In this document: one piece after another, positions 26,008 through 32,669 of the stretch
Layout of the letters: each line of letters starts with the position of its first letter
Numbering within the stretch: the stretch's first letter is position 1
Assembly: GCA_903831045.1 (NCBI GenBank)
Contig: CAIKWG010000001.1
Span: 1-32,669 of the forward strand
Length of the DNA stretch: 32,669 bases
From: an uncultured archaeon
GTDB taxonomy: Archaea; Nanobdellota; Nanobdellia; Pacearchaeales; GW2011-AR1
Reading direction: 5' to 3'
Program-made: the position numbers and the translations under genes
The notes under the pieces: model-generated
Told to the model about the DNA's origin: nothing
The model's input: the letters and a program-made list of their open reading frames with translations, nothing else
Database searches by the model: none

Positions 26008-26023
26008 TATATCAATTGATATA
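26008..26023. promoter_or_regulatory. perfect 16-bp palindrome TATATCAATTGATATA upstream of the wHTH gene (candidate operator/promoter)
   Basis: Perfect inverted repeat ending 9 bp before the ATG at 26033; A/T-rich TATA-like. Confidence 0.55.
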
Positions 26024-26032
26024 CATATTCCT

Positions 26033-26305
26033 ATGGAAAATAAATCAAAATCAAGCTTATTCGCAAGAAGTCCGAATCTTCAAACAGTATTAATGGTGGA
26101 GAAATATATAGAAGAAAATTCCGGAGAATATACTTATACTGAACTATGGAAATTATTACCAAAAAAAGTAATGTGGCAAACATATTTAGTTATCCTAGAT
26201 TATCTTCAATCGATTAATAAGGTTGCTTTAGATAAAAATGGGGCTGTGGGATATATTTGGAATCCAGAATTAGCCAAAAAAATAAAAAATAGAAAATTTT
26301 ACTAA
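26033..26305 (+). CDS. small winged-helix-like protein
   Basis: 'YTYTELWKLLPKKVMWQTYLVILDYLQSINKVALDKNGAVGYIWNP' has wHTH pattern with beta-wing. Confidence 0.65.
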   Translation: MENKSKSSLFARSPNLQTVLMVEKYIEENSGEYTYTELWKLLPKKVMWQTYLVILDYLQSINKVALDKNGAVGYIWNPELAKKIKNRKFY

Positions 26306-26306
26306 A

Positions 26307-26636
26307 ATGATAAAAATCGGGAGAGTTAAGTTCATATCAAAAGAGCTTGAAGATAATTTTGATTCTTTATCAGAAAAAGATTTTATAAAAAAATCTATAA
26401 GAAGAGCAATTAATGATTTAAAGCAAAATGCTTTTTGCGGCGTGCAAATTCCTAAAAACTTAATTCCTGAAATCTACATAAAAAAATATGGGGTTATTAA
26501 TCTCTGGAAATATGATTTACCTAATGCCTGGCGATTAGTATATTCGATAACTCAAGAGAATGAAGTAGAATTAATATCTGTAATCCTTGAATGGTTTGAC
26601 CATAAGACTTATGAAAGGAGGTTTCATTATAACTAA
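26307..26636 (+). CDS. RelE/ParE-superfamily toxin-like protein
   Basis: 'NLWKYDLPNAWRLVYSITQENEVELISVILEWFDHKTYERRF' matches RelE C-terminal core (LxxY...WRLxY...V..ILxxxxHxxYERRF). Confidence 0.7.
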   Translation: MIKIGRVKFISKELEDNFDSLSEKDFIKKSIRRAINDLKQNAFCGVQIPKNLIPEIYIKKYGVINLWKYDLPNAWRLVYSITQENEVELISVILEWFDHKTYERRFHYN

Positions 26637-26825
26637 ATGGCATTAATTGTTAAATCAAATATTAAAAAAACTGTAAAGGAACTTCAAAAAGGAAATGAAG
26701 AAGTGACATCTGTTGCAGAAGAAGTTGGTTTTGCTCTTGAAAGAAAAGTAGAACAAATGATTATTGAAGCAATTGAAAGAGCTAAATCTAATAAAAGAAA
26801 AACTTTGCAGGGTAGAGACCTATAA
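26637..26825 (+). CDS. short histone-fold-like protein (62 aa)
   Basis: 'VAEEVGFALERKVEQMIIEAIERAKSNKRKTLQGRDL' aligns by eye with archaeal histone alpha2-L2 ('...EAIKLARHAGRKTIKAEDI'); ends before a full alpha3. Confidence 0.6.
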   Translation: MALIVKSNIKKTVKELQKGNEEVTSVAEEVGFALERKVEQMIIEAIERAKSNKRKTLQGRDL

Positions 26826-26829
26826 CTGC

Positions 26830-26909
26830 AATATATATTTCTTAAAATATACTTTACAAAATATATAATTAGTAGTATATAATGTAATATACATGTTGTA
26901 GAATATACT
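26830..26909. repeat. iterated ATATA/ATATAC motif tract in intergenic region
   Basis: ATATATAT 26831, ATATAC 26847, ATATATA 26861, GTATATA 26875, ATATAC 26887, ATATAC 26903; mostly 11-16 bp apart. Confidence 0.5.
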
Positions 26910-26942
26910 AAACCTTATAACTTCTAACTTCTTCTAAAGTTT

Positions 26943-27425
26943 ATGGAAGAGGAAATAAAAAAAGAGGAAGAGCTGGTCAAGGAAAAACCAAAAACCGATT
27001 TTAAAGCTCAGGGAAAAAAGAACAGACAAAAAGGTGCTATTTTTGAAACAAAGGTTAGAGAAGATTTGCAAAAGATGGAGTGGATAGTTGTCAAATGGAT
27101 GAACACCGTTGATTTTGCTAAGGATTCAAAAGGGCAATTGGTTCCTGCTAAAAAAAAGTTTAATCCTTTTCTTAAGGCTCTCGCAATGGGCACTGGATTT
27201 CCAGATTTTATTTGCTTTAGGTCTGCATTGCATGCAGATAAAGAAGTTATTGGAGTTGAAGTTAAATCCAATGGCTCTCTCGACCAAATAGAAAAGGGGA
27301 TGTGTCGATGGTTGTTGGATAATCATATCTTTTCTAGGATTCTAATTGCAAGAAAAAAGCTAGAAGGAAAAAAAACAGTTATTTTCTATGAAGATTTTGC
27401 AACCAAATACATCAATAAAACTTAA
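26943..27425 (+). CDS. PD-(D/E)XK superfamily nuclease (resolvase/VRR-NUC-like)
   Basis: 'GAIFETKVREDLQKMEW...GFPDFICFRSALHADKEVIGVEVKSNGSLDQIEKGMCRWL': E, PD and ExK core motifs. Confidence 0.72.
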   Translation: MEEEIKKEEELVKEKPKTDFKAQGKKNRQKGAIFETKVREDLQKMEWIVVKWMNTVDFAKDSKGQLVPAKKKFNPFLKALAMGTGFPDFICFRSALHADKEVIGVEVKSNGSLDQIEKGMCRWLLDNHIFSRILIARKKLEGKKTVIFYEDFATKYINKT

Positions 27426-27449
27426 ATATATTTTTTACCTCTCTCTTTT

Positions 27450-28028
27450 ATGAAAAGTTTACTGCTTTTTGTTTTTTTGATATTCTTTATTGATTCGGTT
27501 TTTGCCCTTTGTGAAAGCAATCAAATAGATATTAACACTGCTTCTGCTGAAGAATTAGACAACCTAACTGGTATTGGTCCAGTCTATGCGGATAGAATTA
27601 TTCAATCAAGACCATTTAGTTCTCTAGAGGATTTACTTAATGTAAGCGGCATAGGAAATGTAACTCTAAATAAAATAAAAACTCAAGGTCTAGCCTGTGT
27701 TAGTGGGAAGTTAACTCCTTCAAATAGCACTAATAATGCTTCCCTAGGAGAAGAATCAAGGAAAGAACAAAACCCTTCTCCAAAGCCTTCTAATATTCAA
27801 ATTGAAGAGGAAGTTAAGGAAGATAGCTCGTCGTTAGAAACAATCTTCCTGTCCAATAATAATGAATCAACATCCATAAATCTCAATCCAAAAACTATAA
27901 AAACCGCCGAAAATTCCTCTCTTCAAGGTAAAGAAAAATATGTCTATCTTTTGCTAGGCTTTTGCGGTTTACTCGCATTTCTCTATCTTATTCAAAACAA
28001 AGGAAAAACAAAAAATGAGTTCAGATGA
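27450..28028 (+). CDS. secreted/membrane-anchored helix-hairpin-helix protein (ComEA-like HhH)
   Basis: N-terminal signal peptide; 'IDINTASAEELDNLTGIGPVYADRIIQSRPFSSLEDLLNVSGIGNVTLNKI'; C-terminal TM 'YVYLLLGFCGLLAFLYLIQNK'. Confidence 0.85.
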   Translation: MKSLLLFVFLIFFIDSVFALCESNQIDINTASAEELDNLTGIGPVYADRIIQSRPFSSLEDLLNVSGIGNVTLNKIKTQGLACVSGKLTPSNSTNNASLGEESRKEQNPSPKPSNIQIEEEVKEDSSSLETIFLSNNNESTSINLNPKTIKTAENSSLQGKEKYVYLLLGFCGLLAFLYLIQNKGKTKNEFR

Positions 28029-28542
28029 TTTTAGAATACGTGCATTGCTGATTATAGAAGTAATGGGAAGACCGGCAGAGCATCTAACAGAAGCTCTAAA
28101 TGATATTATCACCAGAATAGATGCGGAAAAAGATGTTAGTGTGGTTGTAAAAAAAGTAAATGAGCCAATTGAACTAGAAAATCAAAAAGGATTATACTCT
28201 AACTTTGCTGAGATAGAAGTTGAAGTTAAAACCCCAATGATTATTGCTGACCTAATGTTTAGATACATGCCAGCTCATGTAGAAATAATTTCTCCAGAAA
28301 ATTTTTACACAACAAATGTTAATTACACTCAAATTATGAGTGAAATAGCAAGAAGACTTCATGTTTATGATAATATTGCAAGAGTTCTTCAGATGGAAAA
28401 ATCAATGCTAGAACATAAACTTGCAGAACTTTCTCAAAAGCCAGCAGTTGAATCAACAGCTAAAGAAAAGCCTGTTAAAAAAGATTCAAAGGAAAAATCT
28501 TCTAAAAATGATTTAAAGAAAAAGCCAGCTAAGAAAAAATAA
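28015..28542 (+). CDS. conserved hypothetical protein with predicted C-terminal coiled coil and Lys-rich tail
   Basis: Overlaps the upstream gene by 14 nt; alpha/beta N-terminus 'IRALLIIEVMGRPAEHLTEALNDIITRI'. Confidence 0.6.
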   Translation: MSSDDFRIRALLIIEVMGRPAEHLTEALNDIITRIDAEKDVSVVVKKVNEPIELENQKGLYSNFAEIEVEVKTPMIIADLMFRYMPAHVEIISPENFYTTNVNYTQIMSEIARRLHVYDNIARVLQMEKSMLEHKLAELSQKPAVESTAKEKPVKKDSKEKSSKNDLKKKPAKKK

Positions 28543-30153
28543 TTAGGGCATCTTTGGGTTTACAGGAGGCATTGGAGGCAAACCTTTCCCCTTGGATTCT
28601 TTTTCTAAATCAACTTTTTTCTTTTTTGTTCCTTTATATTTTTTAAGGAAGAACCAAGTAAATATCAATACAATAATAATAATCAAAACCCATCCAACTA
28701 TTTTTTTAGACTTATTTGAAGCCTTATCAATGCATTTTCCCAAACAACATTCAGCTCCATCTGATATTTGTTTTTCTCCACTGCAAGTTTGGCTTGCTTG
28801 AACACATATTGTCCCACTAAGCTCTGCACATGTTTTTACTTCTCCAGTTTCATTGTCAATAATAATTATGTCGTCTTCATTTATGCATTTTTCATTTATA
28901 CACAATCTTCCGTCTCCACATTCGCTATCTTTTTCACAGATAATATTGCTCCAATTAGTTTTACAGCTGTTATTTACACAAATTCTTCCATCAGAACATT
29001 CTTCATCAATAATACAACTAAAATTGCTTGAATTTTCTATGCACAATCCATCTCTACAAACTGTTCCATTAGCACAATCTGCATCCCAACTACAATTAAC
29101 AATTAATACACATTTATTTGCTAGACAAAGTCTGCCTTCTTCACAATTATCATTTGTTGTACAATTTTTATCCGTTGAATTAAGAATACATTCATTGCCT
29201 ACACAAATATTTCCCACTTCACAATCTTCGTCAATAATACAACTAAAATTGGTTGAATTTTCTATGCACAATCCATCGCTGCAAATTGTTCCATTGGTAC
29301 AATTAGAGTCTACTGTACAATTAGGCAAAGTTGAATTAAGAACACATTTCTGATTGGTGCAAATTTTTCCATCAATACAATCTGAACTAATGGAACACCA
29401 ACTATTGTTAATGACACAAACTCCTGAAGAGCACATCTTTCCTACCATGCAATCCAAATCACTCGCACATGCAGGAGCAGTTATATTATAAACAACGCAA
29501 ATTCCATTGTTGCATACGTTTCCTGTTGCACAATCTTCATCCATAGCACACTCAGGAGCAATAACTGGGCTTTCCACAGTTAAATCATAGCTCTGATTAG
29601 CGCTATTAAAATTAATTATTCTAATCCCGCTTCCAACATCGAGTGATAAATCCATAATTTTTCCAGATATCATGCTATAGGTTGTAGTTGTTCCGTTATC
29701 AACGCTCAAACTTATTGTCTTACTTTGTAAATTTTGAACTCTTACCGAGAAAGCAACTTCGGTCTTAACAACCCCTGGAGTTAAAGAGAAGTCAGCTTTA
29801 TTATTGAGAATGGTAAAATTTGCAATTATCGGAGTATTTTTGACAATCTCTCCATCCATGTAATAAACATTTTTTATTTGTAGAGAATAATTGTCTGCAC
29901 TTTTTCCAGTTGTAACAGCATAAATATAATAGTCTTCTCCAATTTTTTGAATATCATAATCTGAAAATGAAGTTGGTAAATATCTTCTGTAAAAACTTAT
30001 ATCTGACTTTTGCACATTGTCTAAAAAATTACCAGAAACTTTTACTAAAAGGGTTTCTCCAATATTAATTTTATCTTTAATCTGGACATTCACTGCAGAA
30101 ACAACTGATAGAAAGAATATCGCTGTTAAAAAGAATAGAAAATATTTTCTCAT
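28543..30153 (-). CDS. Cys-rich repeat surface protein (nine CxxDxxCxxGxxCxxxxC modules), C-terminal TM
   Basis: Signal peptide 'MRKYFLFFLTAIFFLSVVSA'; nine modules such as 'NCTVDSNCTNGTICSDGLCIEN'; TM 'IVGWVLIIIIVLIFTWFFLKKYKG'. Confidence 0.85.
   Translation of the reverse strand: MRKYFLFFLTAIFFLSVVSAVNVQIKDKINIGETLLVKVSGNFLDNVQKSDISFYRRYLPTSFSDYDIQKIGEDYYIYAVTTGKSADNYSLQIKNVYYMDGEIVKNTPIIANFTILNNKADFSLTPGVVKTEVAFSVRVQNLQSKTISLSVDNGTTTTYSMISGKIMDLSLDVGSGIRIINFNSANQSYDLTVESPVIAPECAMDEDCATGNVCNNGICVVYNITAPACASDLDCMVGKMCSSGVCVINNSWCSISSDCIDGKICTNQKCVLNSTLPNCTVDSNCTNGTICSDGLCIENSTNFSCIIDEDCEVGNICVGNECILNSTDKNCTTNDNCEEGRLCLANKCVLIVNCSWDADCANGTVCRDGLCIENSSNFSCIIDEECSDGRICVNNSCKTNWSNIICEKDSECGDGRLCINEKCINEDDIIIIDNETGEVKTCAELSGTICVQASQTCSGEKQISDGAECCLGKCIDKASNKSKKIVGWVLIIIIVLIFTWFFLKKYKGTKKKKVDLEKESKGKGLPPMPPVNPKMP
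29001..29304 (-). repeat. near-identical intragenic DNA repeat in Cys-rich gene (about 29001-29084 and 29226-29304)
   Basis: 'cttc[a/g]tcaataatacaactaaaattg[c/g]ttgaattttctatgcacaatccatc[t/g]ct' occurs twice, offset 225 bp (75 codons, two protein modules). Confidence 0.7.
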
Positions 30154-30154
30154 C

Positions 30155-32668
30155 TTACTTGCCCATTTCTTTTAATTTTTTGAGCACTTCATCCAATTCT
30201 GCTTTTGATTTTGGAACAGGTTTCTTAATTGATTGAGGTACCGGTCTTCTAATTTGTTCAGCTGACCTTATTGGTGCTCTCTGTGGAGGAGGTAAAACCT
30301 TTCTTTCAGAATAACTTCTCATAGGTGTTCTTGGATAGGCTTGAGGATGACTAATCGGAGAACCAGCCATTACTGGATGCATAGCTCCAGGTGGGCCCAT
30401 TGGTCCTTTTTTCTTCTTTCCAAATTTAGTACTTAATCTTAAAATGAATGCACTTATTTTTTCTCTAAATACGATTCCCAGAACAACTAATACAATTGCT
30501 CCTAATAATACCCAAAGCCAAACTTTAGAAGCAGGTGTTTTATCCTTTATGCAACAAATATCCAAACTGCTTGTACATTCATATCCATTAACATCTTCAG
30601 AATAACCTGTTTCACAACTTGATGCACATAATCCATCTACACTCTCACAGGAAGCTGTAGATCCAGAACTTACACAAATCTTATTCTTACAAATCTTTCC
30701 TCCAGTACAATCACCATCTTTAGTACATGAATTATTTATTACAGTTTTAGCAGTACAATTTCCAGTTACACAACAGGTCTGACCTGTGAGTAAACCATCT
30801 GTAGCCTTAGGAGTTCCAGAACAATATTGGCTAGATGTACAAACCTTTCCATTCAAGCTAGCACAGGTTTGATTTAATTTTGTTTGATTACAACATTTTA
30901 ATGTTCCTGTACAATCATATTGAGATAAAATTTGACCAGTACAACTTGTTCCAATCATACAAAAGAATCCTTCAGTCGCACAATCTTCATCATCAACTAT
31001 GCATTTTTTATTCAAACAGGTTTGTCCTGTAGGACAGTCAAAAGAAGTTGTACAATTAGTTAAAATGCTTCCGTTAACACATGCACCATTCTTACAAATT
31101 TTTCCTCCAGTACAATTTAGGTTAGAAGTACATTTTACTGTATCATTAACGCACACTTTGTTTAAACAAATTTTTCCAACAGGGCAATGCGAATCTAAAA
31201 GACAAGTTACATTAGTAGTACATATACCATTTCTACAAACCTTTCCAGTTGGGCACTGTGAATCAAGAGTACAATTTCCACTTCCTATAGTACAATTTCC
31301 ATTCAGACAAATTTGTTGATATGGACAATCCAAGTCTTTAAAGCAAGTTGTATTCTTTACACAATATCCTCCTCTACAAAGTTTTCCATCGCTGCAATTT
31401 TCATCAGAGGTACAATTAACTTTATTTTCACACCAATTATTAATACATTCTTTTCCAACAGGACATTCTGCATCTGTTGCACAGGTTAGATTAGTTATAC
31501 ATACTCTATCTCTACAAATCTTTCCTCTTGCACAATCTGTGTCTTTGCTACATAGAGGTTTAACATTCTGTGGCCAAACAGTATAAAGAACCCAGGAAGT
31601 ATCTCTAATCAAATCGTCTGCATTTCCTCCCCAACATCCTTCGGTAGTTTGAGTCTTAAATAGCCATTCCTTTCCTTTAGTTTTTTCTGCTAGAGTTGTA
31701 GAATAAAAAGGCCAAAGAGCTAAACCAGTGTCAAAATATCTGTCTCCAGAATTTGAATCCCAATAACCGTTGAAAACATTTTGATCAAAAAGAAGCTGAG
31801 TTTTATATTCCAATTCTCCAGTTATTAAGTACAAGAATACAGAAGGCATAAATTTTTTATTTTCTAATCTATCCCATCCATCAATTAGATAGGGTAAATA
31901 TTTTGATATACTTTGATTTCTATAATCCAGAACTGTTGCTGCCCATAGGCTTCCTTCATAATCACAAACACCATCTTTTCCAAAACAATAGGATTCTATT
32001 CTTTCAATAGTTCTTCCACCAGCTTTTGCAGATTGAGTTCCCTTGAGAACATTATATGGATTAAATTCATTTGTAGTAGTCTTTCTCTGGAAAATTAAAG
32101 TAGTAATAAATGCTTTATCACAGGATATTGCGAACGCCTTGTCGTAGCAACTTTCACTAATGCCTAACCAATAACCACTAAAACTAGGAGTTAAACACGA
32201 ACCAGCATTGCCAACAATTTTTTTATCCTCTCCAATATTTATTGAATATGTTTCACCAGTTTCATATTCTATTGAACAAGTTGTTGCATTATCACTATCA
32301 ATTTCCATATACCAAATTAAATTTGTGGGGGTAATTGTTTGACTCAATAACCAAGTTTCAGAATCACTAGTATCTTCTTTTGTTCTAGCATTTGCGAGAA
32401 CAGCCTGAGCAGTAGTTTTTAGATTACAACTTCCCGCTGGCCAACAGGCAACATCGTCTTTAAATTCATCAATTTTTGCTGAACAATTTCCAGTTGCAAG
32501 TTTAACAGCTATTGCTTGTTCCAAAGATAATTGGGAGCAATCTGTATTAGCCAACTGATTTTCTAAACAAGTATAAGCCTGAGCAACATTTGTTTTTTCT
32601 TCAGCAGGAGTGAATGCAGAAGTAAGTAAAACACTATTTATTAATATAATAAAAATAAAAATTCCCAA
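30155..32668 (-). CDS. large Cys-rich repeat surface protein with N-terminal alpha-toroid (terpene-cyclase-like repeat) region and C-terminal TM plus Pro-rich tail; 5' end at window edge
   Basis: 'CWPAGSCNLKTTAQAVLANARTKEDTSDSETWLLSQ' and 'FDTGLALWPFYSTTLAEKTKGKEWLFKTQTTEGCWGG'; nine Cys modules; TM 'VWLWVLLGAIVLVVLGIVF'. The TTG start at 32668 may not be the true start. Confidence 0.8.
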   Translation of the reverse strand: MGIFIFIILINSVLLTSAFTPAEEKTNVAQAYTCLENQLANTDCSQLSLEQAIAVKLATGNCSAKIDEFKDDVACWPAGSCNLKTTAQAVLANARTKEDTSDSETWLLSQTITPTNLIWYMEIDSDNATTCSIEYETGETYSINIGEDKKIVGNAGSCLTPSFSGYWLGISESCYDKAFAISCDKAFITTLIFQRKTTTNEFNPYNVLKGTQSAKAGGRTIERIESYCFGKDGVCDYEGSLWAATVLDYRNQSISKYLPYLIDGWDRLENKKFMPSVFLYLITGELEYKTQLLFDQNVFNGYWDSNSGDRYFDTGLALWPFYSTTLAEKTKGKEWLFKTQTTEGCWGGNADDLIRDTSWVLYTVWPQNVKPLCSKDTDCARGKICRDRVCITNLTCATDAECPVGKECINNWCENKVNCTSDENCSDGKLCRGGYCVKNTTCFKDLDCPYQQICLNGNCTIGSGNCTLDSQCPTGKVCRNGICTTNVTCLLDSHCPVGKICLNKVCVNDTVKCTSNLNCTGGKICKNGACVNGSILTNCTTSFDCPTGQTCLNKKCIVDDEDCATEGFFCMIGTSCTGQILSQYDCTGTLKCCNQTKLNQTCASLNGKVCTSSQYCSGTPKATDGLLTGQTCCVTGNCTAKTVINNSCTKDGDCTGGKICKNKICVSSGSTASCESVDGLCASSCETGYSEDVNGYECTSSLDICCIKDKTPASKVWLWVLLGAIVLVVLGIVFREKISAFILRLSTKFGKKKKGPMGPPGAMHPVMAGSPISHPQAYPRTPMRSYSERKVLPPPQRAPIRSAEQIRRPVPQSIKKPVPKSKAELDEVLKKLKEMGK

Positions 32669-32669
32669 T

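Noticed and set aside
27008-27326. Three ORFs overlapping the PD-(D/E)XK gene (27008-27271 -, 27109-27291 +, 27126-27326 -)
   Set aside because: All lie within the nuclease CDS in other frames, without family resemblance.
28853-29353. 166-aa plus-strand ORF (also 28592-28801, 28768-29031 and 30999-31319)
   Set aside because: Antisense to Cys-rich repeats; the repetitive composition of the sense strand keeps the opposite frame open.
1-32669. CRISPR arrays, IS elements, integrases
   Set aside because: No regularly spaced direct repeats of CRISPR type and no transposase or integrase motifs were seen. The only repeat tracts are the AT-rich motif region and the Cys-rich coding repeats.

Overview
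The window is a low-GC archaeal chromosome segment. Gene content points to a DPANN-type archaeon (Pacearchaeota/Woesearchaeota-like); that lineage guess is inference. Archaeal markers are ribosomal proteins L1-L10-P1, S19e-L39e-L31e, Cbf5, TrmY, an archaeal-looking RNase P RNA and a form III-like RuBisCO. RNA genes are rnpB (about 7470-7761) and tRNA-Phe(GAA) (7828-7899). Other recognisable genes include an XPD/DinG-like Fe-S helicase, CysRS, class II LysRS, a Nudix hydrolase next to RuBisCO, a DUF475/TerC-like protein, a standalone NFACT-R domain plus CRM/YhbY pair, AlkD, YitT, radical SAM, GNAT, GP88-like, acylphosphatase, RNase HI, a PD-(D/E)XK nuclease next to a secreted helix-hairpin-helix protein, and two large Cys-rich repeat surface proteins. 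The items most worth a second look are: (1) a tight wHTH / RelE-like / histone-fold three-gene cassette bracketed by a perfect 16-bp palindrome and an iterated ATATAC-type repeat tract; (2) an unannotated 14-codon Lys-rich micro-ORF (MAAKKKKVVKKKKK) enclosed in a potential RNA stem; (3) a Bacteroidetes-looking lipoprotein in an archaeal context; (4) a standalone LAGLIDADG-like protein with an N-terminal extension; (5) paired Cys-rich surface proteins with nine repeats each; (6) a predicted membrane-anchored phosphoribosyltransferase-like protein. No CRISPR array or IS element was found.
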